Source: an uncultured Pseudomonadales bacterium (lineage in GTDB: Bacteria > Pseudomonadota > Gammaproteobacteria > Pseudomonadales > Azotimanducaceae). From it: a stretch of DNA of 50,969 bases. Location of the stretch: the NCBI GenBank assembly GCA_905182155.1, contig CAJJAX010000018.1:1-50969 (forward strand), given 5' to 3'. Numbering within the stretch: position 1 is the first letter of the stretch; every line of letters starts with the position of its first letter. The notes under the pieces were generated by a model, which saw only the letters and a program-made list of their open reading frames with translations, ran no database searches and was not told the DNA's origin. Below are positions 35,818-45,354 of the stretch, in pieces. A program made the position numbers and the translations under genes.

Positions 35818-37341
35818 TCACACTAACTTGAGTGCGTCTAGGAACGCTCCTTGATCGCCAAAGAAGGTTTTTGCCCTATCCAAGAACTGCTCTTGCGTAA
35901 GGCGTTGGGTGACACTTACTTTTCCTAAATTCGTTCTAAGCAGGTCCCGCGTTTGAGCTTCTGTAAGCTTCCATTGATCAGGGTCGTAACCTTGAACCAA
36001 CGCTTCTCGCAAAAACAACATCTGAAGACGTGTTAACCGAATCCCGCCGCCAGAAACTGGACTCACTAAGATATTTCGTTCCGCTAAAGATGGATCCTCT
36101 AACAGGATATATCGATTAAGCCGCTGGGTTTGGGCATACGACGCAAAGGCCTGAGCATCGTTCTGTACCAGTGCGACCTGATTAAGATCAGACAAAACAG
36201 CCAAGGCCTGTCGCGTCCGGCCTACGGAAATATTAGCCCCACTCAACTCGGTTTCTACTTCTGCTATAGACTTCGTTTGGTAACAGCTTAAAGACTCGAT
36301 CAGTCTAGAATAAATTTCAGTGTTTAATTTTACTCGGCCTATATTTGTCCGGATATGTGACGGTAACGTCGGCTTTTGTGATGTATTCATCACGCGGGTC
36401 TGCTCTAGTGCGGCAGCGTCAAACCCTTTCTCCGATGACCCATCATCTTTAACCCAGTAGTCGCGCCGAAACTCTGTATTCAACAGATAGTCTGTCATCG
36501 TTTCACGCAGGACAGAATCGTCTACATCCCTCAACGCGATACGTTGGTCTTTCGTTAAATTTAAACTACGGATATTCCGACAACAATTTGCCTCACCAAC
36601 AAACCTCATTTTAGCGTCGTTCAGCAAACCAGCGATTTCAGTAAAGTTCATCGCGTCATGATTTTCATTCAAAAACTCGTGTGCCAAATAACGAGCAGAA
36701 TCCCCCTCTAGCTTTTTGACTAGTTTGATGACGGAGGGATTAGATTTCTGATAACGAGGACTTAAATTCAGAAGTTTTGAAGTCTGCTGAAAGGCCCGCA
36801 GGATGCCTTCATCAGGGCCCGATTTGCTTCCCTGATCCTTAGAAAATAAAGTCAGAAGATCTCTAATCGCACTTTTGCGACCACTACCCGGTAAAGCGTT
36901 ATAACTCACGTAAAGCACACCGCCGGGCTTTAGTTTTTTTTGAAGAAACCGGACAATCAAACTTCGATTTTTACTTGATATCCAGGACCAAACGCCGTGC
37001 AGTCCAATGAAGTCAAAGTCGGGCAAATCTGCCCGCTCACAAAACGCCTCTAGAGACTCATCAAAGAGCTTGAGTCTTGCGATACTTGCGACGCCTAAGG
37101 TCTTCGCATAACTCGCATGCTCTTCCAGAAAATCCGTGCCAAACCAGTTCGTTTGGGATCCGGCTGCATGAAAATTAACGCTAACGCCCTGACCAAAACC
37201 CAACTCGCAAGCATTTGTAACCTCCGGGAATTTTTGACCTTGCTGCAGGAAAACCAGCTTTGCTTTCAGAGGATTTAAGGCTTCGTAATAGCCTTTGGTG
37301 TAGGTGATGTCTGAGACATAACCATCTTTGTAACTCAGCAT
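35818..37341 (-). CDS. SAM-dependent methyltransferase with methyltransferase regulatory domain
   Basis: Protein of about 507 residues. The class I methyltransferase motif I reads ACELGFGQG (49-56 counting from an in-frame TTG four codons earlier), the acidic loop follows as FGTDF, and motif post-II lies in FIGLHGVWSW. KPGGVLYVSYNALPG is the motif III region. The second half matches the pattern of the MethyTransf_Reg type domain found in surface-polysaccharide or secondary-metabolite methyltransferases. The substrate is unknown. The gene and both flanks are clearly A+T-richer and use different codons from neighbours, a sign of recent acquisition. ATG 37341 is preferred over TTG 37353. Confidence 0.85.
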   Translation of the reverse strand: MLSYKDGYVSDITYTKGYYEALNPLKAKLVFLQQGQKFPEVTNACELGFGQGVSVNFHAAGSQTNWFGTDFLEEHASYAKTLGVASIARLKLFDESLEAFCERADLPDFDFIGLHGVWSWISSKNRSLIVRFLQKKLKPGGVLYVSYNALPGSGRKSAIRDLLTLFSKDQGSKSGPDEGILRAFQQTSKLLNLSPRYQKSNPSVIKLVKKLEGDSARYLAHEFLNENHDAMNFTEIAGLLNDAKMRFVGEANCCRNIRSLNLTKDQRIALRDVDDSVLRETMTDYLLNTEFRRDYWVKDDGSSEKGFDAAALEQTRVMNTSQKPTLPSHIRTNIGRVKLNTEIYSRLIESLSCYQTKSIAEVETELSGANISVGRTRQALAVLSDLNQVALVQNDAQAFASYAQTQRLNRYILLEDPSLAERNILVSPVSGGGIRLTRLQMLFLREALVQGYDPDQWKLTEAQTRDLLRTNLGKVSVTQRLTQEQFLDRAKTFFGDQGAFLDALKLV

Positions 37342-37633
37342 AGGAAGACTCAATTGAGAATTATGAACGGGCCAACACGCTGCTTTAAATGGAAAGCCTT
37401 GACCCCCTCGCGACTAAAAACAAATCGCCAACAGTCTTCGTAAAAACCAGCCTTTTAGCAATGATCAACGCTAAATCAGATTGATTACTTTCATCTAATA
37501 TAATTAAGCACCACTTTGAGCATCGAATGATTTCATTCCGCATAACCAAATTTAAATCGCCCAACTTGAACGGGAAGCTGACGACCAGCCCACCCTATCA
37601 TCGGCTCAAACGATCCGCATGGACATAAGAGCC

Positions 37634-39817
37634 CTATTCTGCCCGAACCGCCTGGCTTGGATTGCCCCACAGTGAGGTGATCACCTCTTGGCCAATCACC
37701 CAGAACACCGCGTCCTCATGCAGGATCGAGCGCTGCTCGCCGCCCCAAAATGGCGCCTCGACGGCTTTTGGCACGGACAGATAACCTGGGGTTGTCAGCG
37801 TCAGGGTCGCAGGATCGGCCGGGTTGTTGATTTCGAACAAATACAACCGCGAAACCCATTGCCAACTGTCGTTCAAATAGCCTTCAACGGGAATGGCCAT
37901 GCGATGCTGATCGTCTGTTTGGCGCCAATAAGTGAACGCTTTTCGGTTCCATTCTGCCGGCGAATAGCTGTAGGCCATCGTATCATCGAGCGCTATGGCG
38001 CCCAGCGACTTCGGTGCGGTTAAGTCCGCGACATCAAAAAACTCGATTTTCGCCAACTGATCAATTTGGCCGATACCCATCAAGACGGATTCGCTCACAG
38101 GATGCAAAAAGTTAGAAAACCCTGGGATTTCCAAGGCGCCAGCAATCTTTGGATCGCTCGCGTCCGTTAGATCAATCACATACAGGGGATCGGTTCGCTC
38201 AAAGGTCACCAGGTAGCCGCGATCACCGATGAACCGAACGCCATAAAGATCTTCGTTGGGTTTACCCAACTCATCCGGTCGTTGGTCATTGGGCAACTGG
38301 CCTAGGATGCTTAACGCCGGTTTGTCGCTCGCAGGTTCGAGCACGTAAAGGGTATGGTCTATCCGGTCATCGACATCATCCATCCAGCGGGTTAGCACTG
38401 TCCTTAGGGTCCGGCCATTCGCATTCAACCGGTAGTCACCGTTGCCCCCTAAGAACAATCCGCCCAGAAGTCGACTTGAACCCACGTAAGGCAAACCGTC
38501 TTCGAGCTGAAACTGATGAATCAAGGTTTCAGACTCACCAATCTCATAAAGCCCCGCTGTGAAGTACAAGCTGGTGGTGGTTAGGTAGACCCCATCGATC
38601 GACTCGAGCAAGCACATGGCGTCGATCACCTCAGCAGAATCGGGGTCAATTTGTAGGACCAGCGTTAAAATAGGATTGCCCCGCGCCTCGGGCGCCGCAT
38701 CATCTTCCGGATTGATGGCATAGCACTGATCATAGGTGACCGGCGTTAGAACCTCACCATCGCGCTCGATCACCGGTAGAAAATCTGCTGGCTCGAGCGC
38801 CTCCAACAAATTCTGATTCTGGTCGATCTCGTCCTGACTCGCCGGGTAATAGGTCAGGCCATCGATCGCGGGTGTGTGCCGGGTCACGAGGAAAATACCG
38901 GCGTCGGTACGGCGACTGTTTACCAACGCGCCCTCAACCCGAATGCTGTGCCGGGCCGAAAAATCCTCGTCAAGGTCGAAGCTTTCAAGCCCAACCGATT
39001 GATTCAACCACCCTTCCGGCCTGGCAAATTGATCGCCATGTCGTCCCCACCAGGCCGTACTGGTTAAGGCAATGAGGTTTCTGTCGACCAAATATAGGCC
39101 CTCAACACTCTGATCCTCAGCAAGCGGAATTAGATGAGTTTCTTGCGCTAAGCCGTTTACGGCATCGGTTGTGAGGACTCGAATACCGCGCACAGGCATC
39201 TCAAGGGCGTCGCCCTCGACGTCGGTTGCATCACCAGTCTCGCCTTCAGCGCCCAGACCATCTGAATCACCTTCCTCCAGGATGTCGAAAGCGACGTCAT
39301 CTTCAAACACCACGCAACAGTCCATGCCGCGACTGGGGGCGATAAACAACTGTGAGCCGTTATATTTGACCACGTCATACTCATCGACATTGGCCTCCAA
39401 AGTATAGGTTGTTGTAAACGAAACCGTGTCAGTGCCGCCGACCGCGTCACCCGCCACACCTTCAGAGGCCTCCGACGTCGTGCCACCATCGGTTCCGCCG
39501 TCAGTGCCGCCGGTATCACCCCCAGCTGCCATGACATCACCAGAATCAGTTTCACCGCCAGCGAATTCCGAGCGCTGGGTATAAGCCTTGTTTAAGCCTG
39601 CCGTGACCTGTTGCTTAAACTGATCTGGGGATTCTAAGGCGACCAACAGGCCTTTTGGGGGCGGCTCAACGGTGCCACCACCGCCGCCGGTTGGGGGTAC
39701 CGGAACAGGTTGACTCGTACCGCCACCGCCACCGCCGCAACTGGTGAGGGCGGCCAATAAAACGAACAGTAAGCCTCCAAGGCCCCGAGCGGGGATTGTG
39801 ATTGATCGGTTTAACAC
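37634..39817 (-). CDS. Secreted beta-propeller domain lipoprotein (PF09826-like)
   Basis: Protein of 727 residues. A GTG start leads into a lipoprotein signal (LLFVLLAALTSCGGGGGG) and a Gly/Pro linker. A Thr/Gly/Asp-rich segment around 95-130 (GGTDGGTDGGTT) is repetitive. From about 150 it follows the pattern of the Beta_propel family: EYDVVKYNGSQLFIAPS, GIRVLTTDAV, repeated blade ends such as VDRNLIALTS, DRGYLVTFERTDPLYVIDLTD and a final WQWVSRLYLFEINNP. Family members are extracellular and of unknown function; some archaeal and bacterial copies neighbour surface enzymes. A Cys pair (MDCCVVFED) may form a disulfide or metal site. Confidence 0.88.
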   Translation of the reverse strand: MLNRSITIPARGLGGLLFVLLAALTSCGGGGGGTSQPVPVPPTGGGGGTVEPPPKGLLVALESPDQFKQQVTAGLNKAYTQRSEFAGGETDSGDVMAAGGDTGGTDGGTDGGTTSEASEGVAGDAVGGTDTVSFTTTYTLEANVDEYDVVKYNGSQLFIAPSRGMDCCVVFEDDVAFDILEEGDSDGLGAEGETGDATDVEGDALEMPVRGIRVLTTDAVNGLAQETHLIPLAEDQSVEGLYLVDRNLIALTSTAWWGRHGDQFARPEGWLNQSVGLESFDLDEDFSARHSIRVEGALVNSRRTDAGIFLVTRHTPAIDGLTYYPASQDEIDQNQNLLEALEPADFLPVIERDGEVLTPVTYDQCYAINPEDDAAPEARGNPILTLVLQIDPDSAEVIDAMCLLESIDGVYLTTTSLYFTAGLYEIGESETLIHQFQLEDGLPYVGSSRLLGGLFLGGNGDYRLNANGRTLRTVLTRWMDDVDDRIDHTLYVLEPASDKPALSILGQLPNDQRPDELGKPNEDLYGVRFIGDRGYLVTFERTDPLYVIDLTDASDPKIAGALEIPGFSNFLHPVSESVLMGIGQIDQLAKIEFFDVADLTAPKSLGAIALDDTMAYSYSPAEWNRKAFTYWRQTDDQHRMAIPVEGYLNDSWQWVSRLYLFEINNPADPATLTLTTPGYLSVPKAVEAPFWGGEQRSILHEDAVFWVIGQEVITSLWGNPSQAVRAE

Positions 39818-40050
39818 TCTTTTGATCCGTTATTGAAGAATGCGTAAAGTTTAAAGGCCGCTAGCTGAAACGCAACCAAAGGCAAGTTTTACCGCGCGCG
39901 CTCAGCGTGCGCCGCGCTCAAAGCACGTCATATCTTGACAAGCGACAAGACTGCACGCAAAGAACCTTTATGGGTTTTCGCGCAAAGTTTGACAAGCCCC
40001 TCGACCGGCTGGTCAACTCTCCAAACACGAACCAATGCGGGGCCGCCTTT

Positions 40051-40545
40051 ATGACCATCGACATCAATGGCATCGCGCATTTACAACTCACCGTCGCGCG
40101 AAATTGTGGCGCGCTCGAGTTCTGGGCCCAACTCTGCGCTTTCTTAAACCTAGAAACCCTAATTCAGGGTGAAGACGTCCTGTATTGCATTGGCGGCCGC
40201 ACAGGGATCTTAGTCAGAGAAGCGCCCGCAGGCAAAGCAGACCAGGTTTTTGATCAAGATGCGCCAGGCCTGCATCACTTTTGCTTCAGAGCCCGCTCAA
40301 CCGAGGACGTCGACGCGGTTGGCGCCTTTGCCGAACACACACTTAACGCCAACATCCTGCGCGCGCCGTCAATGTCTGAACACTTTGCACCCGGGTACTA
40401 CTCCGTTTTGTTTACCGATCCCACCGGCATCCGCATCGAAGTGAATTTCGTTCCGGGCCAAGGCCATTTTGGCGACGCCGGTCGGCTTGGCGAAGGCGGG
40501 AAAGGGCCGGCAAAGCGCTACGGCGATTTTGGCCTGGACGACTGA
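40051..40545 (+). CDS. VOC (glyoxalase/dioxygenase fold) protein
   Basis: Protein of about 164 residues with the paired beta-alpha-beta-beta-beta modules of the vicinal oxygen chelate superfamily. Likely metal ligands are the His in GIAHLQLTV, the His pair in GLHHFCFR and the Glu in IRIEVNFVPG. Start ATG 40051 is used because it begins directly before the first VOC strand; ATG 39970 and the longer frame to 39907 are non-conserved. Role unknown (lyase, isomerase or dioxygenase). Its TGA overlaps the ATG of the acetyltransferase gene. Confidence 0.82.
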   Translation: MTIDINGIAHLQLTVARNCGALEFWAQLCAFLNLETLIQGEDVLYCIGGRTGILVREAPAGKADQVFDQDAPGLHHFCFRARSTEDVDAVGAFAEHTLNANILRAPSMSEHFAPGYYSVLFTDPTGIRIEVNFVPGQGHFGDAGRLGEGGKGPAKRYGDFGLDD

Positions 40546-41051
40546 TGACGGCCGACTGGCACCTTTCAAACAGCCTCATCAAGACCTTAACCCAAGGCCA
40601 ACGCGATCAGGTGGACGGGTTAATGGCGCAGTTGCAGGAAACCGAACGCGCTTTGAGCTCTGACCGAGCGCCAGGCCTAGCCATGGCGCCAAGGCACGTT
40701 GACTATCTCATGGCCCTCGCCGACGCGACGGATGGCGCCTTTTTAACCGTTATGACGGGTGATGAGGTGTTAGGCTTTTGCGTCGTAATCCTGACCGAGG
40801 AAGATGCTGACGATCGACACCTTTTGAACGGTTTTAAGCTGGCAGGTGAGGTCACCGATCTTATCGTTGATCCGAATCATCAAAAGAAAGGCATTGCCCG
40901 CGCGCTCATCCAGGCCGCCATGGGTCATTGCCAAGCCCGCGGGGTTCAGCAGTTGAAACTTAAAACACTGGCCGCAAACACCCCTGCCAGAGGTGCTTTC
41001 GAGGCGTTAGGCTTTTCAGCGCACGAGGTCATCCACACGATCGATCTTTAA
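40545..41051 (+). CDS. GNAT-family N-acetyltransferase
   Basis: Protein of 168 residues. The acetyl-CoA binding signature is VTDLIVDPNHQKKGIARALIQAAMGH (Q/RxxGxG/A-type loop QKKGIA). The following helix and LGFSAHEVIHTIDL ending are typical. The acceptor is unknown. The start codon overlaps the VOC stop codon by one base (TGATG), which implies translational coupling and a shared role with the VOC protein. Confidence 0.88.
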   Translation: MTADWHLSNSLIKTLTQGQRDQVDGLMAQLQETERALSSDRAPGLAMAPRHVDYLMALADATDGAFLTVMTGDEVLGFCVVILTEEDADDRHLLNGFKLAGEVTDLIVDPNHQKKGIARALIQAAMGHCQARGVQQLKLKTLAANTPARGAFEALGFSAHEVIHTIDL

Positions 41052-41149
41052 TGTGGGCGCCAACGCCGCGCACAAACACCAGATCAAACCCCACCGCGGC
41101 GACTGCGCCGAGCCACGATCATGACGTCATGAAAGAGGTGTTGTGGGTA

Positions 41150-42265
41150 TTAAGACGCAAGCCGGGCTGGCAGATCATGAATAATTTCAGCCACATTCAG
41201 CAGCTCACAGACGCCCCAATATCGGGGTACCGTTGCCGACACAATCGCTCGCTCGGCTTCGCCGCCATTGGCCAGGAAATTCCCCACCATGCTCGCAAAT
41301 CCAAACAACAGACAAGCCGATAACTGCAGATCCTGTTTGAGATCCTCAAGGCTATAGTTGCTTACGCCACCTTCAACCAACCGGGCGTGATATTCGGCAA
41401 TCAGACCGTCACCCACCTTCGCGAGCTCAACGGGCTCAATGGAGTTGGCAAAAAAGTACATCAAATCGTAAGCGCCTGGCCCTGCCGCGGCGAGCTGCCA
41501 ATCGTACATCCGCGGCTGCCCTGTGACAGGGTCAAAGCAGATGTTTTCCATACGGGCATCACCATGCAGGAGGGTTTTTGGGCGATAACGCGAGAAGTAA
41601 TGAAAGATGGGGCCCGTCATTCGATTGCCCGGCTCGAACATCGGATACATCGCCTCCGGGATGAGCTCCCGGAAATCGCCCTCAAACAAGGGCCAGCCGG
41701 AGGCAATACTGGGCTCGTAAATCGGCGCCCAGTCCGAGAACTGATACAGCTGGTTCGCTTCATCCAGCTGCGGATGATTCCAATATTGGGCGTGCATGGC
41801 CGCCAAACCTCGAACCGAACTCACCGCGTCCGATGCTGGCAATCCTTCAATCTGACTGACGAATCGAGCCCCCATAAGGTCCTCAATCAAAATCAGGTAA
41901 TCCCCCGCCCCAGTAATATCTGCGCCGCCATAAAAACGCGGCGGATTAAGTGGGCAGTCCTGAGAAAATGCCTCATAAAACTTCATCTCCCGTTCATAGG
42001 CCAAAAGCCCTTTACCGGTTTCAAGGTTAGCCGTTCGCAGCGTTGGAAATTTTGCAATGATCGATTCAGGCCCCTGCCCGGGCACGCTCCAGTCAAGATA
42101 GACCCGAAAAATATCCCCAAGAAACCCAGCCGTCTCGCCAACCGATTCACAACGGTATCCGGTTACCTGAAGGGCATCGTTTGTTGATTGCGCTTGAGAT
42201 GTCAACATTGCGTTCAACCAGGCCAGCGTGATGTCTGCCCCAGATTTTGGATGATTTTCAGTCAT
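41150..42265 (-). CDS. APH/EcKinase-like phosphotransferase, second copy
   Basis: Small-molecule kinase of about 371 residues. Brenner motif LLHGDARMENICFD and metal motif MYDWQLAAAGPGAYDL are complete. SIIAKFPT supplies the ATP-lysine. LILIEDLMGARFV is the hinge. It belongs to the group of ecdysteroid-kinase-like and macrolide/acyl-CoA-pathway kinases often found among lipid-degradation genes. ATG 42265 is preferred; the 15-codon extension to 42310 adds no conserved residues. It is convergent with the GNAT gene. Confidence 0.88.
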   Translation of the reverse strand: MTENHPKSGADITLAWLNAMLTSQAQSTNDALQVTGYRCESVGETAGFLGDIFRVYLDWSVPGQGPESIIAKFPTLRTANLETGKGLLAYEREMKFYEAFSQDCPLNPPRFYGGADITGAGDYLILIEDLMGARFVSQIEGLPASDAVSSVRGLAAMHAQYWNHPQLDEANQLYQFSDWAPIYEPSIASGWPLFEGDFRELIPEAMYPMFEPGNRMTGPIFHYFSRYRPKTLLHGDARMENICFDPVTGQPRMYDWQLAAAGPGAYDLMYFFANSIEPVELAKVGDGLIAEYHARLVEGGVSNYSLEDLKQDLQLSACLLFGFASMVGNFLANGGEAERAIVSATVPRYWGVCELLNVAEIIHDLPARLAS

Positions 42266-42391
42266 AAAAACTGCCTTTTTTTGCAACGGAAGCGAACCGG
42301 TTTCATGCATTAGTCTTTATTTTTACCATCACCGAACCGATTTTATCAACCCGAAAAAACGTTTATCTTGCCGTTGATCACGATCAGCCGC

Positions 42392-43375
42392 TTATTGGCC
42401 TCGCAGGCGCAACCCCGATTGTTGGTAGCAAGCGTCGATCACCGTCAGTTGTTTCACGGCATCCTCCGCGTCCGTCCAGAGCGGCAGACCGCGCTGGACC
42501 GCGCCTAAAAAGGCATCAAGTTGGTAGGCGTAGCTCGAACGTTTACCAAAGGTTGCGCGGCGACTGCCGTGGCGGCCGGTCACGATCAGTTCATGGCCCA
42601 ATTGCGGCACCAGCGGATTGTGCAGCGTCATGCGCCCTTTCGAGCCGACAACTTCGACAACGGCCTTGAAGTCGACATCCGCTTGCATACTGCCCTGGAT
42701 TGCCGCCGTTGCCCCACCCTCGAAGTTCAGCGTGGCATTCATTTCGACATCCACCTGTTCAGGATCCGTCACTGCCCGCGCGTGGGTCACAACTGGCTCA
42801 GATTGCATGAGATGCCGAACCCAGCTCACCGGATAGCAGCCAATATCCATCAGCACGCCGCCGGCCAAGGCATAGTTCCGACGAATATCGTCGGGCGGGA
42901 TCGGCCCTTTCACCTGAAAAACGGCGTCAAGATGATCGACCGTGCCAATCTCTCCCGTTTGGATCACCTCGACCGCCGCGTCGAACAGCGGATGATAGCG
43001 ATAATGAAAAGCATCCATCAGCACCCGGTTACAAGCCGTCGCTTGATCGCGCATGGCAAGGGCTTCAGCGGCATTCGACGCCATTGATTTCTCGCAAAGC
43101 ACGTGTTTACCGGCGGCCAGTGCTTTTAAAGTCCACTGAGCATGCTCAGAGATCGGCAACGGGATATACACGGCGTCGACCCTTGGGTCATCCAGAACCG
43201 ATTGATAATCGGTGTGGACCCTTGAGATATTGTGCTTTTTTGCAAATGCCTCTGCCCGCGCAGGATCCCGTGCGGCAACACAATGCACGTTGACCAAAGG
43301 GTGCACGCTGACCGGTTCCAGCAAGGCCATGGGCGTAATGTTTGCCGCACCCAATACGCCAAAATTGAACGTCAC
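42392..43375 (-). CDS. Gfo/Idh/MocA family oxidoreductase
   Basis: NAD(P)-dependent oxidoreductase of about 327 residues. The N-terminal Rossmann fold reads FGVLGAANITPMAL, the EKP-like motif is CEKSMASN, and the C-terminal domain contains MDIGCYPVSWVRHL with the usual Asp/His region. Substrates are sugars, inositols, dihydrodiols or trans-diols. The start is GTG 43375, embedded in GTGA with the stop of the NIPSNAP gene, so the frame upstream to 43453 is not part of this protein. Translation is probably coupled to the upstream gene. Confidence 0.9.
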   Translation of the reverse strand: MTFNFGVLGAANITPMALLEPVSVHPLVNVHCVAARDPARAEAFAKKHNISRVHTDYQSVLDDPRVDAVYIPLPISEHAQWTLKALAAGKHVLCEKSMASNAAEALAMRDQATACNRVLMDAFHYRYHPLFDAAVEVIQTGEIGTVDHLDAVFQVKGPIPPDDIRRNYALAGGVLMDIGCYPVSWVRHLMQSEPVVTHARAVTDPEQVDVEMNATLNFEGGATAAIQGSMQADVDFKAVVEVVGSKGRMTLHNPLVPQLGHELIVTGRHGSRRATFGKRSSYAYQLDAFLGAVQRGLPLWTDAEDAVKQLTVIDACYQQSGLRLRGQ

Positions 43376-43722
43376 CCAACTGCCGTCATAAACCGCGCAT
43401 TCATATGCAAATAGGCGTTGGGGTTGGGATGCTTCGCCCAGATGGCCTGCCATTCTGGCGAACTCGTCCAGGTTGAACTGGCTTTTCGTTCGGCCATGCT
43501 GTCCCAGCGAATGATCCAGCAGACGTTGGCCTGGCCATGGGGTGAAACCTTCGGGTCGGTGCCGCTGACCTCGGCTTCAATCCCTACATCCATCCAGAAC
43601 TCCAAGACATTCAAATTTGCTTTTAACCACGGACCAGCAAGGTCCTCAGCCCACGTTTTATAGGCGGCGTAGTCTGCGTGAGCAATGGTGTAATCCCGGA
43701 TTTCAAAAATAGGTTGGGTCAT
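43372..43722 (-). CDS. NIPSNAP-like small dimeric alpha+beta barrel protein
   Basis: Protein of about 116 residues with the NIPSNAP/DABB-like pattern: FEIRDYTIAHADYAAYKTWAE, a middle strand CWIIRWDSMAERK and PEWQAIWAKHPNPNAYLH. No signal peptide after the chosen start. Function is not established for the family in bacteria. ATG 43722 or 43731 are both possible; the longer frame to 43854 is Cys/Arg-rich and unlikely. Its stop overlaps the Gfo/Idh start by 4 bp, making a two-gene operon. Confidence 0.75.
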   Translation of the reverse strand: MTQPIFEIRDYTIAHADYAAYKTWAEDLAGPWLKANLNVLEFWMDVGIEAEVSGTDPKVSPHGQANVCWIIRWDSMAERKASSTWTSSPEWQAIWAKHPNPNAYLHMNARFMTAVG

Positions 43723-44060
43723 CGTTTGCATCTCAAAGTAAGTTGCTTTCGAATGTAACATGAACCCCAACCCTTGCGAGACCCCATTACAACACCGCGC
43801 ACCGTCGCAGCAAGTTAGTCGGTAACCGACGCAGCGATCAATCCTTGCATTCATCCCTTAAGGCCTCAACCGGCGAGAAAAGCCGACGGACCGCAAAGCT
43901 GATTCAAGAAGCCTTGATGCCAGCCGACGCCAAGGCTTAAGTCCATTGCCAATCGTAGTCAGACATGATTAAGTCGAATTTGGGAAGACCCGCGCACCCT
44001 ACCCGCTAGGACTGCCCCGTTGGGGTCATCCGATCTGCTTCCACAACTTGGGATTACGCT

Positions 44061-44756
44061 GTGTTTCAACGCCTGTTTTTAAGAAAAAAACCCAACCTAT
44101 TTTTTGATGCGCTGGTTGTTACCGGCTGCCTGATGTTTGGTGTTTTTGTATTGTGGCACTTCCGCTACTTCACGCTTTTGATTGAATCTGATCGAAGTTA
44201 TCTATCGCTCGTTATTTTGGCGCTTTACACCCTAGTGACGGTCGGCTGGTTAGCGCAATGCCATCGACTGGCAGCCCTGCAGTCGGTTGTCTCAAACCTC
44301 AAAGCCCCAGCGCATCAAAATAATGAATCGGACCGATTGGCCACCTACCTCATCCTGCAGCATCAAATTCTAGGCCTGAGCGAACCCCAAACCCTGAGCA
44401 GCCAACGTTCGGTTGTCAGTCTGGCCGACCATTTACAGAATCCCCATGCACTTGGCTATTTTGTGAGCGATCTGTTGCTGAAGTTGGGGCTTATGGGAAC
44501 GGTGATTGGTTTTATTTTGATGCTGGGGCCCATTGCAGAAATTAAGCAATTTGAACCGGCTTTAATGCAGCAGTTACTCACTGCGATGAGCGGCGGCATG
44601 GCGATTGCCCTGTATACAACGCTTACGGGCTTGGTCACCAGTACGCTCATCAAAAGCCAATACCATTTAGCCGATCATGCGGTAGTTCAGATCATCAACA
44701 CTTTGGAATGGCTCGAATCCACAACAGGCTCAACGGATGCGTCACCCCAGCCTTGA
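44061..44756 (+). CDS. MotA/TolQ/ExbB-like ion channel subunit
   Basis: Membrane protein of 231 residues with four predicted helices (about 14-34, 46-66, 139-158, 172-197). The last two match the MotA/TolQ/ExbB signature: KLGLMGTVIGFILMLGPI followed by LLTAMSGGMAIALYTTLTGL. The cytoplasmic loop between helices 2 and 3 is short (about 70 residues), as in ExbB/TolQ-sized members. It should form a ring that passes ions together with the product of the next gene. The start is GTG 44061 with GGGA about 8 nt upstream. Its 3' end overlaps the next gene by 20 bp. It has no close resemblance to motA at 16270 beyond the family signature. Confidence 0.85.
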   Translation: MFQRLFLRKKPNLFFDALVVTGCLMFGVFVLWHFRYFTLLIESDRSYLSLVILALYTLVTVGWLAQCHRLAALQSVVSNLKAPAHQNNESDRLATYLILQHQILGLSEPQTLSSQRSVVSLADHLQNPHALGYFVSDLLLKLGLMGTVIGFILMLGPIAEIKQFEPALMQQLLTAMSGGMAIALYTTLTGLVTSTLIKSQYHLADHAVVQIINTLEWLESTTGSTDASPQP

Positions 44757-45354
44757 CCGGCATCAACAAGAAGAGGTCTTCACCGACTTATTGTTCAATG
44801 CCCTCCTGGGCTTTGTCTTTATGTTTGCGATGGCGTTTCTGCTGATCAGCGATCCTGAAAAGCTCGGTGACATTGAATCTAAAGCCGAGATGCTGATCAC
44901 CGTACGATGGGCAGACCAACACCCCGATGATGTCGACGCCATTGTTGAAGACCCAAACGGCGACATTATTTGGTACTACAACCGAGATTCTGGGCTCATG
45001 CATTTAGATCGAGATGATCGCGGGGTTTTCGCCGATCAGATCGAGCGTGGTGGTGAGCGGATTGTGAATCCAATCAACCAAGAAACCGTGACCCTGCGGG
45101 GCGTTCAGTCCGGCGAGTATGTTGTGAACCTGCTGCACTACAAAGCCAACTATCAAGACCCGCTTCCGGTGACCGTTAAGGTCGAACGGCTGAATCCAAA
45201 GGTGAACCTTGTCTACTACGGCGAACATTTTTTGACTGGCGTGGGCCACGAACTCACAGCCCTTCGATTTAGCCTGGATGCTGAGGGCAATGTGATTGAC
45301 TTAAACCAGTTGCCAAAATCTTTGGTCACGCAGTCGAAGGCTCAACAGAAATGA
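44737..45354 (+). CDS. ExbD/MotB-like single-helix protein with Ig/DUF2135-like outer domain
   Basis: Protein of 205 residues. A short cytoplasmic N-terminus leads into one helix (about 17-38) that begins EEVFTDLLFNALLGFVF, with Asp17 at the position of the ion-carrying Asp of ExbD, TolR and MotB. The remaining 165 residues are periplasmic. They lack the OmpA-like peptidoglycan domain of MotB and ZorB. Instead ITVRWADQHPDDVDAIVEDPNG and HLDRDDRG resemble the DUF2135/YfaP-type beta-sandwich (vTWxxxxDvDlhvxdPxG, then LDrDd). It is the natural partner of the channel subunit encoded upstream. The start ATG lies inside the upstream gene (20-bp overlap). Function unknown. Confidence 0.75.
   Translation: MRHPSLDRHQQEEVFTDLLFNALLGFVFMFAMAFLLISDPEKLGDIESKAEMLITVRWADQHPDDVDAIVEDPNGDIIWYYNRDSGLMHLDRDDRGVFADQIERGGERIVNPINQETVTLRGVQSGEYVVNLLHYKANYQDPLPVTVKVERLNPKVNLVYYGEHFLTGVGHELTALRFSLDAEGNVIDLNQLPKSLVTQSKAQQK

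Noticed and set aside
39907-40050. N-terminal extension of the VOC protein
   Set aside because: The residues before ATG 40051 do not fit the VOC fold and are rich in Arg/Gln/Ser, as expected for untranslated upstream sequence.
41387-42187. 266-codon plus-strand frame opposite the second kinase
   Set aside because: Antisense shadow; the minus strand holds the complete kinase motifs.
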